A stretch of 64,000 nucleotides of DNA from Platycnemis pennipes. Taxonomy: Eukaryota > Arthropoda > Insecta > Odonata > Platycnemididae. The stretch spans positions 162,332,688 through 162,396,687 of the forward strand of contig OW121848.1 of assembly GCA_933228895.1 (NCBI GenBank), given 5' to 3'. The translations under genes and the position numbers were made by a program. Numbering within the stretch: the first letter of the stretch is position 1; each line of letters opens with the position of its first letter. Of the stretch, positions 1 to 11,502 are shown piece after piece. Below the pieces are notes generated by a model. The model made no database searches. It saw only the letters and a list, made by a program, of their open reading frames with translations, and was not told where the DNA came from.

Positions 1-555
1 ATTATACTTGGAATGTTACAGAGAGAATTATTCAGTTTCAATTCTAGACGTACATTTGTCCGCTTTTTTTAAATTCAATGGCAAATTGATCATTTCAAGC
101 ATGAATTTGACCAAATCTGGCGTTACAGGGTGAAACAGCATTTCAGGGATTAAGTAGCTGCGCGATTTGAACTGCCCACCACAATTTAATGAATGCATAA
201 ACACAGCACATGTTTCAAAGCCTAGGGTGTCATCATTAATGAGTTTTTCAATTTTTAAAAATTCAGATGAAATGGTAATTTTCATCAATGATAAAATTGT
301 GATTTAATACTAAACCTTACGACTGATATGCAATACAACACGTAGTATATAGCTATATGTCTCAAGTCCCTCTGTTTTTCATAGCAGAAAAGGTAATTGA
401 ATATCCTATATGGTTATTTTGAATGTGATAATCATTAAAAGATGAGCAAATATTATATTAATAAAGCACAAGTTTCAATGTCGCAGGAAAGTAAACATTT
501 TGCACTTTCACACGTGGGCGGAACACTCAGACACATCTGTTTTTACGGTTTGGCA
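1..555. other. AT-rich stretch, nothing recognised
   Basis: Mostly AT-rich unique-looking sequence. A short minus-strand open frame of 86 codons lies at 28-288, but it has no recognisable motif and no supporting context. No RNA gene or transposon end was seen. Confidence 0.5.
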
Positions 556-1335
556 GATTAGTTGATGGAAATATTCACCGTGACTGGGGTCATATAAACA
601 GTTGGAACGAGTGGAAAGAGAGGATGAGCTGGAGAAGGAAGTGCACAGGAGAAGCGAAAAAGATGGAGAACTTTAGCGTGAGGGGGGGGGGGGCGAAGGG
701 GGGGCAAAGGACGGGGGTCTCAGGGGCACGATGAGGGATGAAGGGCGAGGAGGGGGAGTGGAGTTGGTATTCATAACAGGACCTCCTCGATTTGTTACGG
801 GGGAGGGAGCATGCGACTCCCCAGCCCCCCTGGACTCCATGTGACATCTAATTTCTTTGAAACCTTATTGCTGCCGGAGAGAAGGCGAGCACGGGAGGGG
901 TTGCTCCGAGAGGCGTGGACTTCGGATGGGAAAGAGTCAAAGTTGTGGAATGAGTCAAAAAAGTGAGAGAGGTGGAGCGAAAGCGAGGGAAAAAATAGAG
1001 GAGATTGTCAAACACCCCTTTACTCCCACGCACCCACTGCCGTTCACCCCCGTTTTTTTTCCTCAACCCGTCTCTCTTCTTCCAGGAAACTTCTGTCTCC
1101 TCGAATCTTTTTCCTATCCCTCTGACTACCAACTTTATACACATCCCCAAATTTTCGTCGAAAAAAAAATAACGATCCTAGCCAAAAGCGTACCTACGAG
1201 AAAACCACAAACGCCACCCGCATATTTTGCGTTCCTGCCAACGGACCACTGCAGCGCTTCCACACCTTGCGTCACCGGCAAATCATCTCTACGCCTTTGA
1301 AATTTGGCCCACTCATCCCCATTTTGAAAGTGGAG
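556..1335. other. GC-rich, strand-skewed island with G12 run
   Basis: GC-rich block with long purine runs on the plus strand in its first half (12 G at 682-693, 7 G at 698-704) and pyrimidine runs further on. Overlapping open frames exist on both strands because stops are depleted by the base skew, so they are not taken as genes. It could be promoter-like DNA or an old low-complexity repeat. Confidence 0.5.
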
Positions 1336-1379
1336 TATGCAATGATCGCCAATATTCTTATAAATATGTTTCGGGTATT

Positions 1380-1850
1380 ATAAAAAATGTTGATGATATG
1401 AACGTATGCAGTGAAGATCGGCAAGATTTGTAAGAGGACGGCACGATAACTGTATTGGCGTATCAAGTCTGTTAAATGAATTAAATTGGGAATCACTGTC
1501 AGATCGCGGGTTGAAATTTAGACTTAATCTCTTAAATAAAATCCAAGATAATATTTTCAGTGATGACGTTAAAAATACTTTGCGAACCCCAACATACTAT
1601 GGTAGACTGGACCATAATCACAAAATTAGAGAAATTGATTGCTGAACTGACAGATTCAAAAGTTATTTTTTCCCTAGTACAATTAGGGATATGAATAGCG
1701 GTATACATCCAATACGAGTGTATCAATAGATATCATAGGTAGTTGTTTAAGTTGTGGTATAAGGACTTTGTGCTGACCCAACTTACAGTATGTTTTGCAT
1801 GCTTGCTTTGCTATTTTTATCTTTTTTAAATAGTGAGGTTTAGACTAGTG
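1380..1850 (+). pseudogene. CR1/Jockey-like LINE, ORF2 C-terminal remnant (family B)
   Basis: Conceptual translation from about 1440 gives a LINE C-terminal pattern (SLLNELNWESLSDRGLKFR, then LNLLNKIQ, and DRFK followed by a short end near 1690-1730). The same pattern occurs at 36018-36400 and 40230-40440, so three copies of one family are present. The family ordinarily encodes an endonuclease plus reverse transcriptase; only the last tens of residues after the RT domain survive here. An in-frame stop lies just before the DRFK block. The following 3' UTR is interrupted by the foldback at 1851-2167 and appears to resume at 2168. The clade (CR1, Jockey or a relative) is inferred from the conserved C-terminal layout. 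Confidence 0.7.
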
Positions 1851-2167
1851 TATTATTACCGGAGTCCTATGGATTGCCAATCGTAAAATATATTAGTTAA
1901 TTGTTGGTAACCCAGAGGACGAAATCGATGTTTGGCGAGTTCACCTTGTGGAATGGATTCATGATGGAAATAATTAACTTGGTTATATTCTTCAATTAAA
2001 TTAAAATCCGCACAATTTCGTTGACTGACCGGTTTAGACCTTCTGGTGTTATCATAACCCCTGATGAGAATCTGAGAAGGTCGAAAACGGTTGGTCAAAA
2101 AATTTTTGTGGAATATAACTAACTTAATTATTTTCATCAATCCAGAGGACTCTGATTATTACAAATT
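1851..2167. repeat. Foldback with hammerhead-like core, inserted in LINE 3' UTR
   Basis: The left arm (about 1851-2040) and right arm (about 2068-2167) are inverted copies. For example GGAGTCCTATGGATT on the left matches AGAGTCCTCTGGATT in the reverse complement of the right, and the block around AATAATTAACTTGGTTATAT at 1973 matches the inverse of 2110-2140. The left arm has about 75 bp of extra sequence. The plus strand carries CTGATGA at 2061-2067 followed by GAAAAC at 2083-2088, a hammerhead-like arrangement with one extra A. It splits the 3' UTR of a LINE copy and is probably a Penelope-derived non-autonomous insertion, by inference. Confidence 0.6.
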
Positions 2168-2290
2168 CTTTTTTTATGCATGGCATATGGTGCATGTTTC
2201 GTCTAACTTCACCCCCTGCCACACATCTTTATGGTGGCTTGCAGGGTATCATGTTATATATACTATGTTCTATATACTATGTTATATATT
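2168..2290 (+). mobile_element. LINE family B 3' UTR end with stem-loop
   Basis: This matches the 3' end of the copy at 36530-36600. Both contain ACTTCACCCCCTGCC or a close variant and a hairpin with arms CCCTGC (2214-2219) and GCAGGG (2241-2246). It is read as the continuation of the LINE fragment at 1380-1850, displaced by the foldback. Confidence 0.65.
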
Positions 2291-3425
2291 CTAAATACTT
2301 TGTATTTTTGATGATAAGGGCTCTCTGGAAGTCATTTTGTGCGTATGCTGAAACAAAGTGGAACAGCTTATTATCATCTTGCAGATAATGGCACCGTTAA
2401 AGAATTATGTCAAATGCCATAATCTCTCATAATGGAATGCTAAGTCTGTAAAAATTGCATCTAATATATCAATCCTCATAAACTCATGGGCTTAATATTG
2501 ATGCCAGGCGCAATCTATATATCCTCATAGGCTTCATATGCGTAAACGAGATAAAAAAATTTATAAAAGCATTATCCTGATGCTAAAGCTTGTGTAGAAA
2601 CTTAAATGGCAGATTCATGATATCATAATTCCACAGTGTCAGCACATCTCTAAAACCCAAGAACCATTTATGCTACATTTGTTCGTTCAACTAATCATAA
2701 AATAACTGGAAATATGGGTTTAGAAATACTAGCTACCATGATGATCTGTGCATTGGCCCAGAAATCAATGATTCGTGGGCCAACTCGCATTCCAGTAAAA
2801 TTTGTACCCTGACAATTTTCATCGCCCCAGCTGCTTTTAAAAAATAAGTTCCTAGTTTGAGCAGTCCTAGCAACTAATAACGGTAAATCTACCTTTTATG
2901 GACTATGTTAGAATCACAGGTATACTTGTTGATTTTTTTGTATGTAACATACTAACAAATTGTTGAATGCAAATTATCAAATAGATACCGGAGAGTAAAT
3001 AATGCTAATATTAGCGGTTTTCAATGACATGTACCTACTCTTGCGCTGTTTTTACAAATTGAAATTTAAATCCTTATGTCCATTGATGTCTTATTTACAA
3101 GAAAATTCATAGATCTTTGTTTAACTGACATAATAAAATGTTAATGGTAATAAAATGATTTTGCTTGTACAGACGCACCTCTGAATTCTAATTTAATATT
3201 GGTAACGGAATGAACTAAATTCTTTGTTAATGTGATGTTTATCTTTCTTCCCGCCATGGATGCATTATACACAATCAATTCTGAAACTATTAGACGTAAA
3301 AAACTAGAAATACATCCATCATATGCATATGCTAATTTAATAGCATAATGCAGCGATTGAATATTTAGGGATTGAAAAACCGGACGGTACCTAACGCCAT
3401 AGTGTTAATCCAATTAAATACTTAT
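2291..3425. other. AT-rich, nothing recognised
   Basis: No coding pattern, terminal repeat or RNA structure was recognised. Confidence 0.5.
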
Positions 3426-4350
3426 ATCATCATCATTTTTCAACAACCCTGAGACTGGTTTGACGCAGCTCCTGTCTCGATTTTGCAGTCAGCTGATCTC
3501 TTCATTGTAACTAATTATTTCTCTTTCGCATCCTTCATCACACGGCCAGCATATCTCATACGAGGCCTTCCCTTGCCGTTCTCCTCAGTCCTTCACCGAC
3601 TGTCATCATCAGGCCACCGTGTCTCATGATTTGGTCATCAAAGATCTTCTTTTCAACGATTCATCAGAATCTCCTTTTTTCTCCCACACTCCTTAGGAAT
3701 TTTCTGTTGCCACTCGGTCAATCCATTTAATATTCATTATTATTTTCTAGCACTAAGTTTAGAATATTTCCAACTGTAATTATAGCCCACTTCCTTGTAA
3801 ATAAGGCTGCAAATATATGTTTCAATGAGGACTTTACTTTCTTCCACGTTTGTGTTTCCAGCTATTCAGATTCTTCTTTTCTTAAAATATCCTGGGCTAT
3901 TATGCTCACCATCTCTTTCTTGCTTCGTCCATCGCTCGGATTCCCAGGTAACTGTATTTGGTCATTGGTCTTCCCATGGCTATTATAATCTCTCTTAGAT
4001 CCCCTTCCGCCTCACCGATTACTGGTATGTCAGAAGTGAATGGCAGCGTGCTACTGTCTTCCTCGTGAATATTCACTCCCGAAGCCTTCTCTGTGATTTC
4101 GTTGATATCTTTCTCGATGTAAGCATTAAAAATCATGAGAGACAGTTCAGATCCTTGTGTCACTCCTTTGTTTATTATGGCTTCCCCACAGTTGGAGCCA
4201 CATTCACCACAGCTACAGAGTGTTTACATAAACTGTGAATAATAATTCGGTAACTGCACGACACTTAAATTGCTTTCAGCATTACAAGCAATGGATTATA
4301 ATCTTGTCGTTGTCAAAAGTCTTTTCAAAATCCACAAGCGCATTAATCAG
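3426..4350 (-). pseudogene. LINE remnant, RT domain to 3' end (family A)
   Basis: Read on the minus strand. ALVDFEKTFDN (about 4345-4310) matches the RT motif usually written FVDFEKAFD. TQGSELSLMIFNAYIEK (4160-4110) is the RQGxxLSPxLFNxYIE motif. LPFTSDIPVIGEAEGDL (around 4050-4000) is the catalytic LRFADD box, degenerated so that FADD reads FTSD. The 3' part (3426-3720) matches the copies at 36905-37240 and 40470-41405 and ends at a run of TGATGA units. Several stops and indels make it non-functional. In the family the product is a reverse transcriptase for target-primed insertion. RTE-like or a related clade is my guess. Confidence 0.75.
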
Positions 4351-4890
4351 ATATGGAAAGAAAATGTAATGAGTGCATGAGAACTAGAAATTCAACGGAT
4401 GTAGGTACTTGGAATTCCAATAACATGTAGGTAAAGTCAAAAATACTGGGGAAACTAATTTCCGGAAAAAGCTGAAATGGATAATACAACTTCTAATATA
4501 AATTTAGGAAAATATGGAAAGAGTATGTGATATGAGATTCTTTCAACCACCGTTCCTAAAGACATACGGTAGAAGTTTTAGAAACTACAAGCACACAATA
4601 ATGGAAGAGTTGATTGATAATTGTTGCAGTGATAACTGGGCGGGAGAAAATTAGCGCGTAGTAGATTTTCATGACGTTTCTATAAAATAAAAGCTTTACA
4701 TAAAATAACAATTCTAAATACCCTGTGGATAGAAGCAACATGGAACAGGACGTGATTTGCATGGCAAGTTTTACATTGGCACGAAGAAATGAAATGAGAG
4801 AAAGCTATTCCCGCGAAAGTCCATGTTTTGTTGAAATCCGTGATTCAGCGCTGATAAATATTGTTAGAACACTCTTCACCGGAGAGGGAA
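4351..4890. other. Nothing recognised
   Basis: Unique-looking AT-rich sequence with only short chance frames. Confidence 0.5.
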
Positions 4891-5470
4891 ACGTAAACAT
4901 ATAAAATCTTACCGGAATGCCGCTGCCTCGGGCGATAAGAGAGGAGAAAAATCCTTTCCACGCCCACAATAAAAGCCTCTTAAGTCACATTTTGTTACTG
5001 AGATAGCGTGAATCAAAGGAATCGATCTGTATGTCCCAGGGAAACTTTTTAAGTGCCGTAAGTCGGTGGAAAGTGGTGATTCCCGGCAGTTCCTTGGGCA
5101 GTTTGGGCTTTGGATATTTCCAGGGCGAGGCAATGGGCCTTCCCATCAGAGGATCGGCGGCTCGATGCCGGCGGCGGGTGGCGCCGACACCACTCAAAAG
5201 GGATATAGCCCACCCACCCCCTCCCCCTCTCTCATTTGATCCTGCCGCTGCCCCCCACCCACCCCCCCCCCCCCCCCTCTTCCCACCACTTCGCGGTAAC
5301 TCGGACGCACGAAAAGTGGAAAAAACAGCACCTAAAACCGTCCAAAACTTCTGCATACAGCCATGTAACTTTGGCGTACAGTCGGGTAAGTGGGTTAAAG
5401 GTATTTCCTGGCAATTCACCCGACTTTTAAGAAACCGCAAGGAATTAAGTCCGGATCACAAAATTCTGTT
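4891..5470. other. GC-rich island with poly-C tract
   Basis: Pyrimidine-rich plus strand, with a C run of 16 or more bases around 5262-5277 and several CCCACCC units. The long open frames on both strands are proline/serine-rich or glycine-rich by base composition alone and are not supported as genes. Confidence 0.5.
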
Positions 5471-6780
5471 CTGATGCACTTTTTCTATTCAACGCTTTAC
5501 GCACTGAGTTACTGCCTTGTTTTTGGCCCAGAATTCATTGTTTTCCCGAGAGAGGGTGTTAGAAGGAAGGGTAATTTTGTTTATTGGCCCAATCCTTTTC
5601 TGCCACTTTATCAACATCTTCCTGTTTTTCAAAAAATAATGAAGCATGATATACGGTTTATCCAATAATCCATCTATCAGTGATATAATGGTGCATTTTA
5701 TGGGTGATATCACTTTTTAATTTATTTTTTAGGTTTACTGAAAGAAAAATATGGCAGCAAATTCATGATTTACACTTCCAATTAATGTCTTTCAATGTAG
5801 CCTAAGAGAAGGCAACTCCATGAAAATAATGATGTCCACAACCACTTACACGATGAACAAAATATAGATCATTAACACTGGCAAATTATTCATCCCGTAT
5901 TATTTATTTCATATCCATGGAGCATTTGGAAAGAATATGGGATTTAGAGGATAAAATAGATTATCGTGGGACTTGCTTGCACATCCGACGGTAATATTTT
6001 CATGCCAGAGGTATGGAGCCAAATGAAGATCATATTAAATGAATCCACCGAAGTGTAATCTCAATGGTCATTGCATGACGTCCATATAAGTACTATGACT
6101 AAATTAAGTCGCAATTCAAGAATGCCAGTTTCCAGAAGTACAATGTTGAAAGTTAAAACCACTTCAACAGAATGAAATCCCTCGAGCCAGTAAGGCATGG
6201 ACAAAAGATGGCTAAGAGGAGGCAAGACTTTACCTAAGCATTAAATATGTGAATACGTATTTATAAAAGTAGTTGTGGGACGCAAACAAGAACATATTCA
6301 AATCAATATACATGATATCTGTTTGAAAAATGTGACTCACAAGCCTAACACATGATGACCAGGAAGTTCATTTCAGGTCTCGGGCGAATTTAAATGAAAA
6401 CAGTGAAGTAGGCATTGAAAATCCAGAAATATTCCTGACATTCATAGATATTTAATGTTTTCTTGCGAGGCATAAGTTGAAGTTATAAAAAAAACAGGTC
6501 ATGGCTTTGCAGATGATATCGTTGAGTGACACACCTTACTATTGTTCCATTTCGAGGCAAAATGAGAAGGGATCGATAAATTTTGAAATAAATTAAAAGG
6601 TAGACACGTGAGAATAAAGAGTGAACATATTTCCCTAATGATTAAAAATAATTGGAAACAACGTGCACATGCTTCCAACAGTTCGTGACGCAGTAAACAT
6701 TGAATATCCTCTGCCTTTAAATATTTTGCCTGCGTTAATCCAGTCGGAGAAAACTTCCCATAATGAACGACTCGAGTTTA
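5471..6780. other. AT-rich, nothing recognised
   Basis: No coding or repeat structure was recognised. Confidence 0.5.
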
Positions 6781-7610
6781 AAACAAACAAAATTTATTCA
6801 AAATAAATTCCATCGGGAGTGACTCCGAGATTCCACGGTGACTTTCACGGCCGACATTCCGTCCGCCCGACTCGCAATCCGGCACGGGGGACCACACGTC
6901 AGCATCCTGCTCCACCTCTCGCACGGACCCAAAACTATCGTTTCCATGGGAAACAAGAAGAGTGAGGCGGGAGATCATTATGAGTGGGTCTAGGCCGAGT
7001 TCTTCACCTCTCCTCGTGCGCTCCCTTGCGATTCATGGCCACCCGCCTCAGAAAAGCCTCCCATTGTGCAAGCGCGGAGGACTCCGATCTATGTCTCCCC
7101 GTGCTTTAATTTCGTGCGCGCGTGACGTGTATAATTCAAAACCAACCGTTTGGGACTGAAATGCTCGCCGGAAAGGGCATTAATAAAGAGATGCTCCGTC
7201 AGGGGGGGAAGGTAGACGGGGGAGAGAAAGGAGAAGCGAGATGTGGACCCAGTGTTCCCTAATGACGTCCTTCCCGATACGCGGGCGCGGTGGACTCATT
7301 AGCGACTCGCGAGATATCGCTAACGATTGCTCACCCCTCCTCCCCCCCCCTTCATCCCCTCCCTCTCTCCCCAACCCCTGAAGCAGCTCCTCCGCGTGTA
7401 CCCTGGACAGCAGTTACACCCCTCGCCTGCCCCGTGTCTCTCCCTGCAAACGATGTTACCCCCAGTCTTCTCTTCCTCTTTCCTTCTTCGCTTCCCTGAT
7501 TTCTTATCCACGGTCAAGGAGTCTCCCGTCCGTCTCCTATTCATAAAAAAATGTACCTCGTTCCCCTCTACATATAAATGCTATATATATGCACGCCACT
7601 GACACTCGCC
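6781..7610. other. GC-rich island
   Basis: GC-rich block with G runs near 7201-7240 and a C-rich tract at 7330-7400. Open frames in several registers are explained by composition. It could be regulatory DNA. Confidence 0.45.
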
Positions 7611-7854
7611 TCATAATTAAGCATCGCCACCACAAATACTGCTGCCATCTTCTGTGTTTTGTGAAAGTTTTGATCCTTAATTGTGGACCGTGACAAGCGA
7701 CGGCAAATCACTGTATTTGCTTATGTTTGTAATGATTTTACATTACACATGATTTACACAATGATTTACACATGGGTGGTGAGAAAACTTCAGAATAGGT
7801 CTCATTTTAGACTTTTCCATCTTGACTACCAAATAACCATTTCAGAAATATTAC

Positions 7855-8063
7855 CTCTAGAAGCCCCGGGGTGAGTCAATTGACCCATTTAGAAATTTGC
7901 GCTTACCTTACGCATTTAAATTTCCACAGATCATAAATTACTTTATTTGACTCTTATTTAATATTGATAAGCTCTCTTTACCAAATTTTCATAGTGCTAT
8001 CTTTATTAGTTTCTTTAATAAGTAAAAATATACCTAGAAGCCCCGGAATGGGTCAATTGATCC
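7855..8063 (+). repeat. piggyBac-1 subterminal repeats
   Basis: CTAGAAGCCCCGG occurs at about 7857 and again at about 8034. Each copy is followed by a palindromic GGGTCAATTGACCC-type sequence (7873-7886 and 8050-8063), so the two palindromes start 177 bp apart. The second piggyBac has palindromes 180 bp apart at its own 5' end. Such subterminal repeats are plausible transposase-binding sites; that role is inferred. Confidence 0.6.
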
Positions 8064-8536
8064 ACTCCATGTTATGGCCATAGGAAATCACATTAAAACA
8101 TATCCTGTGGCTGATACTTTTGTTAGAAATAAAAGTTAAGTCCTCGGTACTAAAACGTGATCCAAACGCTTCAACTCGAATAAATTTGTGATACAATGAT
8201 GCAAAATTATGTTACAGAAAAGGAAGTTTTACATTCTATCAAAAAACTTACATTGTTTTGACGCCTAACATTGAGCTCAGTCATGTTAGGAATAAGGAGA
8301 ACCATGAAGAGGTCTATCATTGTATCATTCATGGCACTTTCAATAATTTGTAAAAAAAACACGTAACCTCTACTGTGGTCATCGCAACACACTAATATAG
8401 TGAAGGCGGTCGGCAGTCGGCAGGCATGTGACTAAAAATCTTGAGCTGTCGCAGTGTCGCGGTGTTGGCGAATGCTTCATTCCTCCGCAGAGAATATCCT
8501 GCCCTAATTCAAGAAGTGTTCTGGGTTTAATTAGAC

Positions 8537-10539
8537 ATGGCTCGTCAAAATCACCTCACTGCGGCGGAAGTTTTGCTATCACTTCAATATATTTCACCTA
8601 CACAATCAGAAAATGAAGACACTGATTCTATCCCCTCAGTTGGGGATGATGGGGATAAGGTCCTTATTCCATCACCAGCGATAGATTCAGCGTCAGATTA
8701 ATCAATCAACAACGATGAAAATATTCTCCAAGCACCTCTGACTCAGTATACTGGTAAGTCAGAAAATATTTCTTTCGTGATTTGTTTTGTATGCATTGGA
8801 AGTATGTTATCAACAATTTCCTCTCATCATCAAAGGTCACACCCCATCATCACGTAGTTGAGGAAGAGCAGTAACTAGAAGAGGAAGACGAGGACGCAGA
8901 GGAGCAGGAGTTCCACGTCCACAGCATAAGGGAAACGACGACACACGTAGAGGTGACACTCGTGGCCATCTCCGGGAGAGAAAGGAGCATCCGGATGTTG
9001 GTTTCGCGTTGCTTCTGGTAATACTCACGGTAGGTCAGGTGTGCAGAATATCTTGAAGGAGACCTGTGAGCTCACGGGTCACACAAGACGTTATATGGAG
9101 AGGGACTCTCCCTTGAGTGCTTGGAGGCTCTTTATCTTGCGCACTATCAATACCTATACTGAGATAGAGGCACGCCGAAAGCTGAAAAACCGTACGTGGA
9201 CGTTGGCTTTAGAAGAAATAGATGCTATTATTTCAATACTTTATGCTAGAGGTGCGTGTGGCATCTGGGGTCTGAGTTGTAAAGAACTATGGGATAGTGA
9301 ATGGAGTTCGCCATTTTTTCGCCAGACTATGTCGAATAATCGGTTTGAGGAGATCATGAAGTATCTTCGTTTTGACATACGCGAAAATAGACCTCAAAGA
9401 AAAACAAGAGACAAATTTTGCTCAGATTCAGTAGTGTGGTACATGCTTATGTGCAATTGTATTTCTTACTACAGGTCCTTAGAAAATATGACTGTTGATG
9501 AACAACTCTTCCCTTCAAAATGCCGTTTCCCATTCACCCAGCACATGCCTACAAACCAGATAAATATGGAATGAAATACTGGCTTTTGTGTGATGCAACA
9601 AAACGTTATGTTTTGAACGGCTTTCCTCACCTAGGTACAGACGAAGACCATCCTACTAATCTGATGCTAGGAGAGCATGTTCTTCTAAAAATGGCAGAGC
9701 CATACCTTGAGAAGGGACGAAACATTATAAAGGCCGCTTTACACGATACAATTTTTCGTACAATTTCTTGTACAAACTCTTGCATGAGGAAATTGTACCG
9801 TGTAAAGCGGCAAATTGTACGAAAACTTGTGCGATTGTCTGAATGACTGAATGGGAAATAGAACGTGTTCTAATTCCATTCAGACAAACATACAATTTCG
9901 TTCAGTCTATACAAGAGTTTGTACAAGAAATTGTGCAAAAAATTGTATCGTGTAAAGCGGCCTTAACGGATAATTTTTTCCACCTCCCAAAAATTAGTCG
10001 ATCAACTGAGAGAAAGAAAAACTAGCTTGGTTGGTACCGTGAAACGACAGAAAAAGAAAGTTCCTTCATCCGCGAAAAATTATAAAAATTCACTCTACTA
10101 TATTGCGCAATAATAGAGACAATCTGTTGGCTGTTTACAAAGGTAAAGTAATAAAAATGTCTTCATTCTTAGCTCTCTCCAATCAGGTTGGATGGTTGAT
10201 GAGAAAAAGGCGAAGAAAATGCCAGAAACAGTACGTTTTTATAATGAAACGAAATTTGGTGTTGACCTAATTGACCAGTTGACCCAATTCTATAGTATGC
10301 AAGCAGAGTCTCGAGGATGGCCAATTCATGTTTTCTATAATATTTTAGAATTGACGATGATAAATGCGCACACTACTTTCAAATTAGTGAACGGTACGAG
10401 TAATACAAGAAGATCAATTATTTTCAAAATAGCAAAACAACTGGCTGAACCATATAAACAACAAATGCATCCCCCGCAAACTGAGCAAAGCTTTTTTTTA
10501 TCGAGAATCGAAATGTTTTTTAAAGATTATATATATTAA
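8537..10539 (+). pseudogene. piggyBac-like transposase (DDE_Tnp_1_7), broken
   Basis: The family cuts and pastes DNA at TTAA sites using three aspartates. The likely start is the ATG at 8537, followed by LTAAEVLLSL and an acidic stretch typical of piggyBac N-termini. A stop lies near 8700 and a possible GTAAGT intron donor near 8754. The main block is 9041-9574 and contains VDEQLFPSK with the first aspartate. A frameshift of about one base near 9550 moves the reading to the next frame (KPDKYGMKYW, NGFPHLGTDED, EPYLEKGRN). The TDNFF motif with the second aspartate resumes at 9967 after the MITE. The C-terminal part (10192-10539) has YNETKFGVDLIDQL with the third aspartate. Further stops lie at 10020-10190. 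All three catalytic residues can be located, but the gene cannot make a full protein. Confidence 0.85.
9731..9963. mobile_element. PIF/Harbinger-type MITE nested in piggyBac
   Basis: A 233-bp element with long terminal inverted repeats beginning AGGCCGCTTTACACGATAC at the left and ending with its inverse at the right. It is flanked by TAA at 9728-9730 and 9964-9966. Removing it and one TAA restores an uninterrupted transposase reading across GRNI and TDNFF, which proves it inserted later. The 3-bp TAA duplication and GGCC-type ends fit PIF/Harbinger. A further inner palindrome (GTCTGAATG and CATTCAGAC) lies near the centre. It has no coding capacity. Confidence 0.85.
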
Positions 10540-10560
10540 AGAAATAAAGATTTTAAGTAA

Positions 10561-11494
10561 GCCTCCCATTTTACTTAAGCATTAAAGGTTGTTATGAAAT
10601 AAAAATACGTGAATATTAATGAGTATTAGTAAAAAATATTAGTGAAATTACATACTCACCTGATTTTAATGCATAGAATTGACACTCGTGTTTAAATTAC
10701 ATTGGATTTTTATAAAAAGTCTCGAAAATTATTCCTTATTGGCCTCATTAAATTAATATAATATGGTGTTTTATTTTGATAATATCCGCTATTCAAAAAT
10801 TTCTGGTTCACTCTTTTTTTAATTTTACTAGCAGAAACCAATTTTAAAACAGAAAAATATCATTATGAATAATTGTAGTTAAATTCTTATGCATCTGATA
10901 TAAAATCTCAAATCTATGTCATATCATCTGAGAAGAAGTGAGACGAAGTAAAGAGTCATTTCCCCATTTCGCACTCAAATTTCAATTTCACAAACGTGGT
11001 AATTGGACTTATTTACAAATTTCAGCCTCAATATCTCCATCGATATTTTTTTAAATCAGCAGCTCTTTATTCCGAGTGCCCTAAAATATAAAAACATTTA
11101 AATTGATAATGGAGTCAAGTTTTTCATTGCATTCTTGGGAAATTTGATTTTTCAAGTAGTATTCATTATAACTTTACGAAAACTAACGAGCATCTTCAAA
11201 TGAGACTTCTGGGAAGCAATTATAACATATTTAAGGTCCAAAGTCCAGAAATGTAAAAGTAAACCTTAGATATCCTTAATTCTGCAAGAAGAATGCAATG
11301 TTCATGCATCACATTTCCCTGTTATTAACATATTCCTTATATAATCGAAGCCATTGTGAACATTTCAGCGTTTATTCTCTGACTACAGAAATTCTTTCAT
11401 CCATGAAATCTGTCAGATAAAAAGAAGATGCCTAGTAAGTCAACGCTCTCAACCGATCGTCCTCACCTCAAATGCCTATAAAACCATTCGTAAG
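10561..11494. other. AT-rich, nothing recognised
   Basis: This may include the decayed 3' part of piggyBac-1, but no terminal repeat or TTAA-bounded end could be matched. Confidence 0.4.
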
Positions 11495-11502
11495 GTCCAA
11501 CC

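Larger units (their letters stand above)
7848..10560 (+). mobile_element. piggyBac-like DNA transposon, degenerate (piggyBac-1)
   Basis: The element is inferred from a piggyBac transposase relic at 8537-10539 and a 5' terminal region starting near 7848. The 5' end reads TTACCTCTAGAAGCCCC, which looks like a decayed TTAACCCTAGAA-type piggyBac end. A subterminal palindrome follows at 7873-7886 and is repeated at 8050-8063. No clear 3' TTAA-flanked end was found, so the right limit is only the end of coding similarity. A Harbinger-type MITE is nested at 9731-9963. Confidence 0.7.

Noticed and set aside
4985..5474. Open frames of about 150 codons on both strands
   Set aside because: They overlap antiparallel in a poly-C/GC-rich block and have proline- or glycine-rich low-complexity composition, with no motifs.
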